Below are positions 1 to 13,000 of a stretch of DNA of 64,000 bases, one piece after another. The stretch's first letter is position 1; the number at the start of each line of letters is the position of its first letter. The notes beneath the pieces were generated by a model. That model had not been told where the DNA came from. It was given only the letters and a program-made list of their open reading frames with translations, and did not search any database. A program made the position numbers and the translations under genes. The stretch is from the NCBI RefSeq assembly GCF_000764305.2, contig NW_025944756.1:1-64000 (forward strand), in the 5' to 3' direction. The stretch comes from Hyalella azteca (taxonomy: Eukaryota > Arthropoda > Malacostraca > Amphipoda > Hyalellidae).

Positions 1-1490
1 TCACTATCAGGATCGAATGCTCACCGCTCATTGGCCAGGACAATATGAATAAATTTCAGGCAACTGTGCTCATTCATCTAACCTACAATGCCGTTCAACT
101 CTCCTAGTCATCGTCAGTTAAAGCCGGTTCAGTGGCTGTGGTATATAATCACGACAAAGCACTTGAAATAGTTTATTCAATCACTTTGTTTAAAATCAGT
201 AAAACATGGTAAAGGGCAAGCATAAATTCCGACTAAAATAACTTATGAAAAACGTTCAATTCGATTCCCTATTGCACAGCATTAATGCACGTAGTTCAGG
301 TTACCGTAATTCGCATAGGCGAACGATAGCAGGCAAGACTAAGTCCTCACGGCACAGCCACAACTCCAGCGCTAAAGCAAAGAATGCTGAGAGTTAACAC
401 AGCTGAGCAGGTTCAGGTAACCTCACTGAAGGGCTGGCGGGACACGACTAACTACTTGACGCACAGACACTCAGACCTGACCTAGTACTAGACAGTTCCA
501 ACTGCTATAGGTCTGACTCGCATGTCACTGGCGCGGCTTCGCCAGACGTAATAGAATAATTTCGTCACAAGAAAACGCACATTGAATAAATTAGTGAACG
601 ATGTTCCTCGTTCACACAATGAAAAGAATGCAGTATTCAGATAACAATTTTTAGACGGCATTCTTGTTCACTGCTGAAGTGACAGCGACGTTCTAAACTC
701 TGAAGACCGAACAACTTTATTACAGAACAGCCCAAGTAACTATGTTGTGTTGTGGAGATTAAGACAGTTCTTATATAAGAGAAAAAGAATCATCCCACTT
801 GGCCAGTTTAGTTTGCATCTGTTGAACTCCCACGCTGGTCAGTGATAAGTAGCGTGATTATCTCGAACATTTTGCAAGTAATGACCTTGTATACTAAAGA
901 GGGATCGAGAAATTGAGAGTGACTTGAAGCAATTCATAAAATCCGAATGAAAGTGATGAGAGAGATCCAGTGAGAGATCTGTATTCCGGATAAGCATAAG
1001 GTACTTTAATAATTTCATCGTGGCTCTGTTAATTAATCATAAACTGTTTCTGCACTTAGCCTTCAGTATCTACTGGTGCTTTGAATAGCCTATGTTATCA
1101 ACTCAGCCGCAACGCGCATGCTTGACAGCAGCCAAGAAACATGCAAGTGCTTGACTTGAGCATGACGTGCATGACGCGGGGGAAATGTATTATCTGTCGG
1201 TGATAACACAATAATACGAAAGATAAAACACTACCTATGTCACAAATGTTTTCGAATTTTCATCCTCCAGTATTTATTTGAATTTCATTTAACCCCTGAC
1301 TAACATTAAAATTCAATTTTTGGCAAATCGGGTCTCTCCACCATGTTGGGATTTGTAACCTCTCGGACACTTTTCCGACCGGTCTTCCGGCCGGTCTCCA
1401 TGATTCAGTGAACATAAAATGTCTCTGAAGAAACTAATGAAGGCAGCTCGATGAAACTGCATATGCATTCATTATGACCTATAGGTGATG
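1..1490. other. No gene recognised
   Basis: Mixed-composition sequence with no frame of note and no tandem array. Confidence 0.4.
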
Positions 1491-1491
1491 T

Positions 1492-3312
1492 TTAAGGGGA
1501 CCGTTTCGGTCAAAAAAAAACTTTTTTATTTACGGACGGATCATTTTGAAACTCGGTACACATATGTAAAACAGATATCGATGATTCTTTTGTTCGTGTG
1601 AATTTTTCGAAAAGAAAGCGTGAAATTGATAAGCAACGGCGATAAAAGGGGGTTATATAGAAATCTATCTCCTTATTCAGTAAAGATGCTGCGACATCGA
1701 GAGACATATCATTTGATTTTGAAAGACCATATCTAAAATCTTTTCGATCACTTTTTTTCAATTTCGAATTTGTTTGGGAGAGAGGGGGGATTTTCCAAAA
1801 ATTTTCCAAAAATTTCAAATTTTCCTTTTTCCAATATATAATCCAAACTATAACGAAATAAAAAAAAATTAATCGAATAGTTTCTAGAAATTTTCTTTGC
1901 AAAACGAATGGTATGTATATCTCTCTTTGCTGTAGCTTGAAAATCATAGGAGGAAATAGATTTCAAAGATGGCGCATTTTGGAAATTTTAATTATTCAGA
2001 GGAGCCAAATAAGCAAAATTTATTGAAATGATATGCGTTTAAAATTACTTTTTACAGACAACACTTCCAAAGAATCCAGTGTTTCCGATGATACACATGC
2101 ACAATGAATTTCAAATTTTATTTTCAAATATTGAAGAAAATTGATTTTTAAATTTTTATTTTCATAAAAAATTAAAGTTTCAAAATTATGTATTTGTCAA
2201 TTTATTCATGCATTATGTCTGACGTTACGAAAGTGTGCAAAATTTCAGATCGATAGGAAAAGTAGAAGTGTGTTAAATTTGGATTATAAGAATTGTAGCA
2301 GATAGACAAACAAACAAGGAGTGAAGTTAAAGAGAAGTGTTGTAATAACAAGTAGGAAATGCCAAAAAATTGTTTGATATTTTAGCCCAAGCTTTCCCAT
2401 TGCTAATTAGTTGCACTTAGGGTACCAGCACGCGTCTTTTTAAACTTATTTTTGTCCAGTTTAACGTTGTAATGACGTCAACGGGTTCCTTTCATTATAG
2501 GTTCCACCAATAACTAAGTGCCAACCAATTTCTTGTGCTTGTAGGTTAACAGAATCCGGTTCAGACGTAGTTTTATTGAAGGAGGCTAGAAGCAGGAACA
2601 AAGCGACAGAGGAGGGAAGTACTCCAGACTTCTTATATACCTACAATTAAATAATCACATGCTTAAATACACAGTACTAGTAACAAGATATCAAACAATT
2701 ATAACGCAACTCTTACAACAATTAATATCAAGTACACATTCTATTATTCAATAGAAAATCTAAGCGCTTACCATAGGTACAAGCGGTCGACTGCCCAAGT
2801 TACAACGAATAAAGAAAATCTGGAAGCAAGCCTTTTCTGTGGTTCGGGAGATGTTGCCAAAACATCAACTTCAAATAATCTAAGTTAATAATTTAAATCA
2901 TTGCAAACATGAATAATAAGCTATATATGCGACTTTTGTGATATTTATATAAATAAAAAATGTTCATTTTATATAAGTTTTAAACTGCATTCCGCAAAAA
3001 TTAATCCATGTACAACCGTAATATTTGCTGTCTTGACCGCGCCTTGTTTGTAGCTTTCAAACGAGTGCAATAACTTTACAATTACCGAGAATAATGATCT
3101 ATAAATACAGATTTAATTCATAGAAATCTTTGTACCTATTGTTGAAAAATGTTCATGTTATATATATGTTTTTGAAATTGCTTTACGTAAAAACTAGAGC
3201 ACGCACAGTCATGCGGTTTGCTACGCTAGACGCGCCTTTTCAGCAGCTACAAAATGCGTCAAAAAACGGAAAAGCCTAAATTATCTATTTTTGACCGAAA
3301 CGATCTCCTTAA
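1492..3312. mobile_element. Possible 1.8-kb terminal-inverted-repeat element bounded by TTAA
   Basis: Left end TTAAGGGGACCGTTTCGGTC and right end (opposite strand) TTAAGGAGATCGTTTCGGTC are inverted and followed by A-tracts. Both termini coincide with TTAA, as with piggyBac-type target duplications. No transposase frame was recognised inside, so it would be non-autonomous. The right end recurs as a 40-base satellite at 12.84 kb. Confidence 0.4.
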
Positions 3313-3754
3313 GTCCCTATATATACAAACGATTTTTTTTTATTTTGCCTTCGTTTCCATCACAAACGGGCAGTGAGCATAATAATATTCTATCCTACTG
3401 TACAAATTTGAACAAAACTGTGAATATTTTTCCTAATTACCTGCCGGTGGTGTTTAGTTCGCGCAAACATTTTCAATGGAGATTTCATTTGCGATTTATT
3501 CGGCTGAAGGTGAAGCGACCGGTATTTCTGCGGCCGATAGTTAAATTTACCGTGAACTTGACAAAATCTTCCAAATTAGTGGTCGTAGCGCGATGAAATA
3601 CATACAATAGGACCTAAGGGTGGTGTTTAGGTAGTGATTATTTGTTCGATTTCGCCTTCGTTTGCGACGCCGGTACCTGGGGCGCGGGGAGGCGCAGGTA
3701 CAGCGGTTGGTACTGTTGGGCTGACGGTAGCTGTGGTACACGTGCGCCGTCATC

Positions 3755-4780
3755 GAATACATATACCAGGTATATGACGTGTGGTATATCATATACATAT
3801 ACCACGTATATATCATATACATATACCAGGTATATATCATATACAAATACCAGGTATATGATATACCACGTACATGATTGGTATAGAACCAAACCTATAT
3901 TGTTTATATACCAAATCTTTATATTTCAGGCATATTATTATATAGAAAATAACAATGTTTAAATGTTGTATAAAATAATAAAGCTTAATAATGTTTACCA
4001 ATCCCTACGTTAAAACTATGAATAATAAAATTGAGGCTAGAAGTGTATGAATACATAGCAATGCCGATAGTTCATTTTTTTTAATTTTTAAATTTAAAAA
4101 ATTAATTTTTAAATTTAATTTTTTTTAATTTTTAAAAAAATTTTAAATTTTTAAAACTTCAATAAAATATTTAATAGTAAAGGAAGAATTTATCTCTCGG
4201 CCGGTTCATTAATTTTCTTTTAAACCCTTAAACTGTTAACTCAACCCTTTGATTCAACCCTTTGACTCAACCCTGTGACTCAACCCTGTGACTCAACTCT
4301 TTGACTTAACCCTTTGACTTAACCCTTTGACTCAACCCTTTGACTCTACCATGTGACTCAACCCTTTGACTCAACCCCCTGACTCAACCCTTTGACTCAA
4401 CCCTTTGACTCAACCCTGTGACTCAACCCTTTGACTCAACCCTGTGACTCAACCCTTTGACTCAACCCTTTGACTCAACCCTGTGACTCAACCCTGTGAT
4501 GACTCAACCCCTTGACTCAACCCTTTGACTCAACCCTTTGACTCAACCCTTGGACTCAACCCTTTGACTCAACCCTTTGACTGCATTCAAATCAATATTT
4601 TGTATAGCTACGTACTAAATAATTTTTAGTCATCTTAATTTTTTAAACATTCTTTCATCAAATTACTAGTATTCAGAATCTAATTTTTTCCAATTTCAAT
4701 TTTTAAATTTTTATTAACATTTCTGAGCGAAATCGTCTAATTTAATCACCCGATCCAGCACAGCAAGAGAATAATTTATA
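3755..4780. repeat. Dispersed repeat, copy 1 (TA-palindrome, minisatellite, conserved tail)
   Basis: Self-complementary runs such as gtggtatatcatatacatat with accacgtatatatcat, then the 13-bp minisatellite, then a tail (attactagtattcagaatct to cacccgatccagcacagcaa). The same order occurs at 13.38-13.92 kb. Confidence 0.6.
4225..4585. repeat. 13-bp minisatellite (actcaaccctttg)
   Basis: About 27 units with small substitutions. A short remnant with the same flank occurs at 13.71-13.74 kb. Confidence 0.9.
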
Positions 4781-4849
4781 CTAATTATAATTTAATTTTA
4801 AAAAAATAATTTATACATATTTGTACAAATTGACAATTTACCCTAATTT

Positions 4850-5110
4850 ATACCCTATTATATTAATCAATAATTAATAATCAAACAACTAATTCATTTT
4901 TTTATGCTCCTAATTGGTAATCCCCTATTATATTAATAAATAATTAATAATCAAACAATTCATTCTTTTTTTATGCTGCTAATTGGTTATCCCGCTATTA
5001 TATTAATAAATAATTAATAATCAAACAAATAATTCATTTTTTTATGCTCCTAATTGGTTATCCCCTATTATATTAATAAATAATTAATAATCAAACAATT
5101 CATTCTTTTT
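4850..5110. repeat. About 70-bp AT-rich tandem repeat
   Basis: Nearly four units around cctattatattaataaataa and ttatgctcctaattggttat, ending at the stop of the E/K/R-rich frame. Confidence 0.8.
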
Positions 5111-8086
5111 TTTCAATTACCGATAATTGTAAGTCCATGCGCTCTTCTTTTCGTTCACTGAAGAGCCTCTTTTTTTCTTCTTCTTCTTCTTCTTCCTTCT
5201 CCTTGGTGGCTTTCCTCTTCTTTTGCGCTTCAGTAACTTTCATTTTCTCTTTTTCCAGACGCTCTTCTTTTTCCTTTTTAATCGAGCTTTCCAGCTTCTC
5301 CAACTCTTCTCTCTTTCGAAGCTCTTCTTGTTTACGGAGGTTGTCGAGCTTCTCTTCTTCTTTTGCTCTTCTCTCTTCTTCTTTCCGTCTTCGTTCCAAC
5401 TCTTTCTTTTTCAGCTCTTCTTCTTTCATTCGGTGTTTCATGTTCTCTCTTTCTTTCATCTCGCGTTCAAGCCTCTGCCACTCTTCTTGCTCTTTCTTCC
5501 GTCTCTCTTCTTCCATTCTCTTCAACCTTTCCTCTTCCTGTTTATTCTTCTCCTCCAATTCTCTCTTCTTTCTCTCCAAGGCTTCTTTCTCTTTCTTCCT
5601 TACCTCTTCCATTTTCTCCTCAGCTAGTTTCTCCGCCTGTATCCTCTCCTCTTCCCTTTTTCTCTTCTCTTGTTCTTTCTTTTTTCGCTCCTCTTCCTCC
5701 CTCTTCTTCTTTTCTAATCTTTCTTCTTCTTTCTTTTCGCGCTCTGTTTCCAGCCTTTTCCTCTCCAAGTCTTTGCGAATTTTTTCTTTTTCTTTTTTCA
5801 GAGCAAATTCTTCTTCTATTTTCTTTCTTTCCTCTTCTTCCCTCCTCACTCTTTCTTCTTCTCTCCTCCTTCTCTCGATTCTCTCTTCATCTTTCCTTTT
5901 ATTTTCTTCCTCTTGAATTTTTCTTTCTTTCTCTTTCTGCTTCCTTTCTTCTTCTCTCTTCAAGAGAAGAAGCTCTTCGCTCTTCAGTCTCTCTTTCTCT
6001 TCTCTTTTCAGCGCTTCTTTCTCCATTTTTATTCTCTCAGCTTCTTTCTTAAGTTCTTCCAGCTGCTCATTCTCCCTCCTGGCTTTCTCTTCTTCCTTCT
6101 TCTTACGCTTCTCTTCAGCTCTCTTCATTTCTTCTTGTTCCTTTATTCGCTTCTCTTCATTCAATTTTAGCTGCTCCTCTTCTTTCTTTCGTTTTTCTAT
6201 CTCAAGTTTTCTTTGAGTCTCTTCAAGTTTCTTACTCTCTTCTTCAAACTTTGCTTCCATTTCCAGCCTTCTCTTCCTTTTCTCTTCTTCTCTTTTTCTT
6301 CGCTCTTCAATGAGCTTCTGCTCTTCTTCTTCCTCGATTTTCTTTCGCTTCATTTCCTTCTCCAGCCGTTCTTGCTCTCTCTTCTTTCTCCTCTCCTCTT
6401 CTTCTTTCTGCTCTTGGTTCATCCTCCGTTGCTGCTCCTCTTTCATAAACCGCAATTTCTCTTCCAAGTGCTTCAATCTCTCTTCTTCTTTCATTCTTTG
6501 CTCTTCTTCTTCCTTCTTCCTCTTTAGCATCTCTTGCCGCACTCGCTCTCTCTCCTTCTCATTTTTCTCTTCTTCGAGAAGCATTCGCATTTCTTCCTCT
6601 TTCTTTCGCTCTTCTTCCTTTCTCTTCGTTTCGTTATCCAATCGATCTTCTACTTTCTTCATCTTTTCTTCTTCTTTCTTCCTGCGCTTTTCTTCGGCCA
6701 TCTTCTTCTCTTCTTCCTCTTTATTGCGCTTCTCTTCATCACACTTTCTTTGCTCTTCTTCTTTCCGGGCTTTATCTAATTTGAATTTAATTTTCATTTC
6801 TTCAATTTTTCTCGCCTCTTCTTCCATTCTCTCTTCTTCTTCTTTACGCTTACGCAGCTTCTCTTCATCTCTTCTGGCTTTCTCCTCATTGAATTTTCTC
6901 TCCTCTTCTTCTTCCAGCGACTTTCTTTCCATTTCTTTCTTCACTCGCTCTTCTTCTCTCTTCTTCTTTCTTTCTTCTTCTTCTCTTTCTTCATCTAAAG
7001 CTCTTCTTTTCTCCTCTTCTCTCAAGAGCCGCTGTTTCTCTTCCAAATGCTTTATTCTCTCTTCTTCTTTCAATCTTTGCTCTTCTTCTTGCCGCCTTCG
7101 CTTCATTAATTCAATCTTTTGCTTCTCCTCTTCTTTTTTCTTTTTCTCTTGCTCACTAGTCATTCTCTCGGCCTCTTCCTTCTTCCTCTCTTCTTCTTTT
7201 TTCTTCTTCTCTTCCAGCTTTATGATCTCTTCTTCTTTTCTCCTCACCTCATCCTGTATTCTCACCTTCTCTCTCTCTTCCATCTTTCTCAGGCGCTCTT
7301 CTTCCTCTTGCCTCTTCATCTCTTCCTCCATTTGCTTCAGCTTCTCTTTTTCTTTCTTTCTCCGCTCTTCATCTTCGTGCATTTTCGCTTCTTCTTCCGC
7401 CAACATCTTCTCCTGTTCTTGCTTTCTCTTCATTTTCTCGATCTTCTTCTTTTCTTTCTCCTCTTCTTCCTTTCTCACATTCTCCTCTTCTTCCCTTCTC
7501 ACCCTCTCCTCTTCTTCCTTTCTCACCCTTTCCTTCTCTTCCTTTCTCGCCATTTCCTCTTCTTCCTTTCTCACCCTCTCTTCTTCTTCCTTTCTCACCC
7601 TCTCCTCATCTTCCTTTCTCACCCTCTCCTCTTCTTCCTTTCTCACCCTTTCCTCTTCTTCCTTTCTCACCCTCTCCTCTTCTTCCTTTCTCGCCCTTTC
7701 TTCTTCTTCCTTTCTCACCCTCTCCTCTTCTTCCTTTTTCACCCTCTCCTCTTCTTCCTTTCTCACCCTTTCCTCTTCTTCCTTTCTCACCCTTTCCTCT
7801 TCTTCCTTTTTCACCCTCTCCTCTTCTTCCTTTCTCACCCTCTCCTCTTCTTCCTTTCTCACCCTCTCTTCTTCTTCCTTTCTCACCCTCTCCTCTTCTT
7901 CTTTTTTCACTCGCTCTTGTTCCTCTTTTCTAACTCTCTCTTCTTCTTCTTCTTCCTTCTTCCGACACTCTTCTTCTTTCTCCCGGCGTTTCTTCTCTTT
8001 TTCCCTCTTCAATCGCTCTTCCTCTTCTTCTACTTTCCTCTCTTCTTCTTCTTCCTCTTCTCTTTTCTGTCGCCATTCTCGTAGCT
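5100..8086 (-). CDS. Very long E/K/R-rich coiled-coil or single-alpha-helix coding exon
   Basis: An uninterrupted reading frame of nearly 1000 codons, stop at 5100. It consists almost only of Glu, Lys, Arg with scattered Leu/Met/Gln and no Pro or Gly runs, so it should form a long charged helix (single-alpha-helix or coiled coil). There is no methionine start in a convincing place; the frame opens after a TGA, with an AG at 8087-8088 as a possible splice acceptor, so it is probably an internal or terminal exon. Near the N-terminal side there are about 20 octapeptide units of the form RVRKEEEE, and two copies of a longer block of about 190 residues follow. Proteins called trichohyalin-like or caldesmon-like have this make-up, but homology cannot be claimed from composition. 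The opposite strand shows long Ser/Phe/Leu frames that are its shadow. Confidence 0.6.
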
Positions 8087-8539
8087 GTCATCGTACGTGA
8101 GTAGAAATAACATACAAATTTAAAATCAAACTCCTTCACATTTGGCTTAGAAATTTTCATTTTACCAATTTTTTCATTTAATTTTCCTTTCATTTTACCA
8201 ATTTTCGAAATCCTAAATTTTTATCTAAAGGTGTCACTTAATTTATATATTTTTAAATGCCTCGACGACTCAAATTACTTAGGTTTTTGTTCGTAATCAT
8301 AAATTAAAAAAATTAGCTCACATTTTGCATAGATTAAATCGATGTTTAATCTATTTTTAATTTAAAATAAATTAAAACAATTTGCTCACATTTTGCATAG
8401 ACTAAACATCAATTTTGTTATGAATTTGAATAGATTAAACATCTATTAGGCCTTTTTATAAAACGATAATCGTTATTCAACGATTCATAACAGGATAAAT
8501 ATTTGACCAACACGATTTTGACCATCATCGATAACGAAC

Positions 8540-8650
8540 GATATGTTACACATGTATACTGTATATACATGTGTGTATATACAGTATATACAGTATACAT
8601 GTATATACACTTGTATACTGTATATACATGTATACTGTATATACACCGCA
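8540..8650. repeat. TA-rich palindromic microsatellite
   Basis: Runs of tatacatgtatactgtatat with self-complementary order. Confidence 0.7.
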
Positions 8651-9284
8651 GCTCTAATATACACGCGACTAGGATCCCCTGTATAGATTTGAACAAACTA
8701 CACACCACATTGTACAACACATTGTGTGTGCTGGATTATTTCTGGATAATTGAATAAAATGTTCAGTTGTGTTGGTTTAGTAAATTAAGCGTTGAATAAG
8801 CTATATTTATTGAAATATTTTGATAAATATATAGCGTTAGTGTCAGTGTCGTCATATTATTATTAATATTATTATTGTTATTATTATTATTATTATGTAA
8901 TATTTTAACAAACATATAGCGATAGCATTAGTGTAGTTAGTTATAAATTTAAAAATATAGCATTAAAGTGATTATCACTCAATGAAAACTGAAAATAAAT
9001 ATTACACATGTTTGAATAGGTGATAGTAACTAGAAATGGCCTATATATATTAACTGAAAGCGGCCTATATATAAATTCGAAAATATTATTAATTATTTTT
9101 TCTAAATTTTTGTTCATTTCAGTTCAGTTTACTCCTTGAATTTAATAAACCTATATAATAGAATTAATAATAATTTTTTATAAGTATATTTATGCATGTA
9201 ACTGTAATAATGTAAATATCAACAATATATTATAAAGATTTTCATATACATAAAAATTTCGTCACCTGATCCCAAAAATATATA

Positions 9285-9520
9285 TAGTTTTGTACCTCCA
9301 ATATATATAGTTTTGTGCCTCCAATATATATAGTTTTGTACCTCCAATATATATAGTTTTGTGCCTCCAATATATATAGGTTTGTACCTCCAATATATAT
9401 AGTTTTGTACCTCCAATATATATAGTTTTATACCTCCAATATATATATAGTTTTGTACCTCCAATATATATAGATTTAAACCTCCAATATATATAGTTTT
9501 GTCCCTCCGATATATATAGT
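9285..9520. repeat. 23-bp minisatellite (gttttgtacctccaatatatata)
   Basis: About ten units with a measured period of 23. Because the period is not a multiple of three, apparent repeated peptides here are not credible. Confidence 0.9.
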
Positions 9521-10534
9521 TTTAATAAATTACAATTGATCAGTTGGTTATTTTCTATTATTATAGATTATTTTAGATTATTTTCAATTTAAGAAAAAAT
9601 TTAAAACACACGGAGAACTTGGACAAAAATTCCACAAAAACTTTAACGGAAAAAACGGAATGATGAACACGGAAGGAATGTGAATAATGAATAATAATTA
9701 TGAACAATTTTTTTTATAATAATAATGAATAATGAACAATAATTAATAACAATTACTTTTAGCTTTAACGAATGCGCTATATTGCGCACACAAAAATTAC
9801 TAGGTAATATTGTCCAAATTATGACAGACCTTCCGCTCGTAGCACTGATACGCCTTTTTACTTATATGCCTTTTTTAATTAAATAATTAATTCAAAAGTG
9901 AGGTTGGATGACTCACTAAGAGCTAAACTTACATCACAATTTATCCCAAGTTCTACGTTATTCTTTGAGTGCGAAGCAGATTCTCATCACTAAAACTGCG
10001 CAGCCGTTAAAATAAGTAATTAATTTAATTAATTAATTAAATAAATAATTAAATGATTTAATTGATTTTTAATTAAAAAGGAACGTAAAAATTTGTGAAA
10101 ATATTTCACGCCAGGGCACGGAAAAGTACACTCAGAAAAATGTGCGTCCTATTAAATGTCCTAATAACGAAGCACTATTCGCTTGTGTGTGGGTCATCGT
10201 GGCCCTGTTTAGCGTGGGGCGTATCAGTGCTACGACCGCTCTCTGCTCGTGCCAAGAGCGAGAAACTGAGTCAATATTGGGACAATATATGACCCCTTCA
10301 TTTATATGAGTGAACTCTTAAGGGCCCCGTACACCATAGAGTCCGACTCGCGAGTCTAACTCTGCTCACCTTCAATTATTCTAAACGTGGTGAGTCTAAA
10401 TTCTAGAGAGTCTAAGAATTTAGAAGAGTCCAAGTCTAAATTCTAAAAGTCGTGGTGAGTCTAAATTCTTTTGCTTGGCGAGCCGAGCAAAATAAGGGCG
10501 AGCCGAGCCAAGCAAAATAAGATTTTAAGACAGT

Positions 10535-11280
10535 ACCTCTAAGCAGTCATTACTTTTAAGACAGTACCTCTAAGCAGTCATTACTTTTAAGACAGTACCT
10601 CTAAGCAGTCTTACTTTTAAGACAGTACCTCTAAGCAGTCATTACTTTTGAGACATCCTCTAAGCAGTCATTACTTGTGAGACAGTACCTCTAAGCAGAC
10701 ATTACTTTTGAGGCAGTACCTCTAAGCAGTCATTACTCATGAGACAGTACCTCTAAGCAGTCATTACTCATGAGACAGTACCTCTAAGCAGACATTACTT
10801 TTGAGGCAGTACCTCTAAGCAGACATTACTTTTGAGGTAGTACCTCTAAGCAGTCATTACTCATGAGACAGTACCTCTAAGCAGTCCTTACTTATGAGAC
10901 AGTACCTCTAAGCTGTCATTACTTATGAGACAGTACCTCTAAGCAGTCATTACTTATGAGACAGTACCTCTAAGCAGTCATTACTTTTGAGACAGTACCA
11001 CTAAGCAGTCATTACTTGTGAGACAGTACCTCTAAGCAGTCATTACTTCTCAAACAGTACCTCTAAGCAGTCTTACTTTTAAGACATTACCTCTAAGCAG
11101 TCATTACTTCTGAAAGAGTACCTCTAAGCAGTCTTACTTTTAAGACAGTACCTCTAAGCAGTCTTACTTTTAAGACAGTACCTCTAAGCATTCATTACTT
11201 TTGAGGCAGTACCTCTAAGCAGTCGTTGCTTATGAGACAATACATCTAAGCAGTCATTACTTTTGAGACAGTACCTTTAG
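10535..11280. repeat. 31-bp satellite array, locus 1
   Basis: Units of tacctctaagcagtcattac plus ttttgagacag, about 24 copies with point changes. The same unit forms arrays at 15.93 and 22.75 kb. Confidence 0.92.
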
Positions 11281-11282
11281 AA

Positions 11283-11642
11283 ACTTCCAGCATTTAGGAA
11301 GTTTCTGTCACACTAGAACCTTATGTGGCAGTACCTCTAAGCAGTCGTTGCTTATGAGACAATACATCTAAGAAGTCATTACTTTTGAGACAGTACCTTT
11401 AGAAACTTCCAGCATTTAGGAAGTTTCTGTCACACTAGAACCTTCGTTGAAAGTCAGAGAGCTTATTTTCATAAGGTTATAGTAAAAAAAAATTTTAAAA
11501 TAGCTACGAGGGCTTGAAATTTCATTTAGCAGCAACAATTAACAATAAAACATGAGAATATGTCATGTTTTCATTGTTATTAACATATTCAAAAAATATT
11601 ATCTCAAAATGTAAGGTGCTCCCTTATTTTGTTCAAGCCCAG
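11283..11642. mobile_element. Second copy of the Tc1-like element's right end
   Basis: The block after the 10.5-kb satellite array (gaaacttccagcatttagg, gaaagtcagagagc, caataaaacatgagaa, then cccttattttgttcaagccc and TA) parallels 16715-16992 closely. It includes an internally duplicated piece (11283-11330 and 11396-11444). Confidence 0.6.
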
Positions 11643-11694
11643 TATATACAGGTCATACTGCTGTATATATACAGACGTTTGTGTGGTATGTAAA

Positions 11695-11945
11695 CGGACA
11701 TTGTGTGGTTCATACAAATATTAGAGTGGGATGTAAGCGGATCTTGAGTGGTTCATACAAATATTAGAGTGGGATGTAAACGGATATTGAGTGGTTCATA
11801 CAAATATTAGAGTGGGATGTAAACGGATATTGAGTGGTTCATACAAATATTAGAGTGGGATTAAACGGATATTGAGTGGTTCATACAAATATTAGAGTGG
11901 GATGTAAACGGATATTGAGTGGTTCATACAAATATTAGAGTGGGA
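11695..11945. repeat. 43-bp tandem repeat
   Basis: About six units around gagtggttcatacaaatatt and agagtgggatgtaaacggat, period 43. Confidence 0.88.
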
Positions 11946-12208
11946 TAGAAACATGTGGGTGATAAATATGAAGGTGCTATATAAGTGTGGATGATAGACA
12001 TTTGTTATGGTGAAAATTAACGAATTAGTTAGAAAAATATGTATTATAAAAAATAAAAAGCATATTTATCTAAAAAAATTAATTTCACTGAATTTCAATG
12101 CAAATATTGAGAACATGAATAATTTTAGAAATTTTTTTCGGAAAAACTTTCTGTGTAAAAATTGATTAATAAATTAGTTTGTTAATGGAAATCCGATGAG
12201 TGAAAGTG

Positions 12209-12246
12209 CTGTCTCTTATACACATCTAGATGTGTATAAGAGACAG
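12209..12246. other. Nextera mate-pair junction adapter (sequencing artefact)
   Basis: Two inverted 19-base Tn5 mosaic ends, AGATGTGTATAAGAGACAG and its complement, back to back (38 bases, perfect palindrome). This exact arrangement is the mate-pair junction adapter, so it is library sequence left in the assembly and the flanks may not be adjacent in the genome. Confidence 0.92.
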
Positions 12247-12840
12247 GGTCTACCCAGATTGACCCACTATATAGAGAGAGGAAGGCGAAGTTAAATTGAT
12301 ATATTTATTGATGACGGTTGTTTGATCCCGATGTTGATGCGCTGCTCTGGTGAATCGGTCCATGTATCCGCAAGCAGGGATATAAAATGCTCTTTCAAGT
12401 CATTAAATTTAATGTTGAGCCCTAGCTGCACAAAGGTTATGAAACGAGCGTAGTGAACGTTTATTGAAACTAATAAAAATTTGTGCTATTGCAAACAAGC
12501 ACATGTTTAGTTACGTTTAGGATATATCATTTCAACTTGAAAAACTTAAGGTCCATACACTGCCACCATATGGTAAAATGTGAATGGTATTATATATAAT
12601 CGTGAGCAATCGACAGTATTAATATGTTACTAACCTTTGAATGAAACTTGTTTTTGTTACTTTTGTATTAACACGTAAAGCTCCGCACGGCGCACAATTC
12701 TGAAACCCTGTAGTGCTAGACATTTTGCGAGTTTTATTTGTAATAAAATTGTAATTTACCTTTACCTTGGCAACACCGCTAGGAAGTTAACGTCGCGCAC
12801 ACAATGTTCTCGTTGTTCATTATCGTTCGGNGATTTTTGA

Positions 12841-13000
12841 CCGAGACGAAAACGGAAAAGCCAAAATTTTTTATTTTTGACCGAGACGAAAACGGAAAAG
12901 CCAAAATTTTCTATTTTTGACCGAGACGAAAACGGAAAAGCCAAAATTTTCGATTTTTGACCGAGACGAAAACGGAAAAGCCAAAATTTTAGATTTTTGA
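12841..13000. repeat. 40-bp satellite derived from a transposon end
   Basis: Four units of exactly 40 bases (ccgagacgaaaacggaaaag then ccaaaatttt and variants), ending in ccgagacgctctccttaa, which resembles the right end of the TIR element at 3.2-3.3 kb. Confidence 0.85.

Larger units (their letters stand above)
8100..10534. other. Intergenic, repeats only
   Basis: Apart from the TA-rich and 23-bp arrays there is an inverted pair around 9.78-9.86 kb (tagcactgatacgcc) and 10.21-10.28 kb (ggcgtatcagtgcta), also recalled at 17.39 kb, perhaps a MITE. No coding frame supported. Confidence 0.4.

Noticed and set aside
5137..8100. Long plus-strand frames rich in Ser, Phe and Leu
   Set aside because: They are the complement of the E/K/R codon repeats (ttc/ctt/tct). 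The minus-strand frame is the longest and has a coherent helical composition.
9219..9464. Repeated peptide frame on the minus strand (YIGG.KLYI type)
   Set aside because: Comes from the 23-bp AT-rich minisatellite with variable unit lengths and no start or splice context.
10535..11280. CRISPR-like array
   Set aside because: Units are directly adjacent with no unique spacers, there are no cas genes, and the context is eukaryotic.
12209..12246. Natural Tn5/IS50 insertion
   Set aside because: Only the 19-bp mosaic ends are present back to back, with no transposase or target duplication; it is the library adapter.
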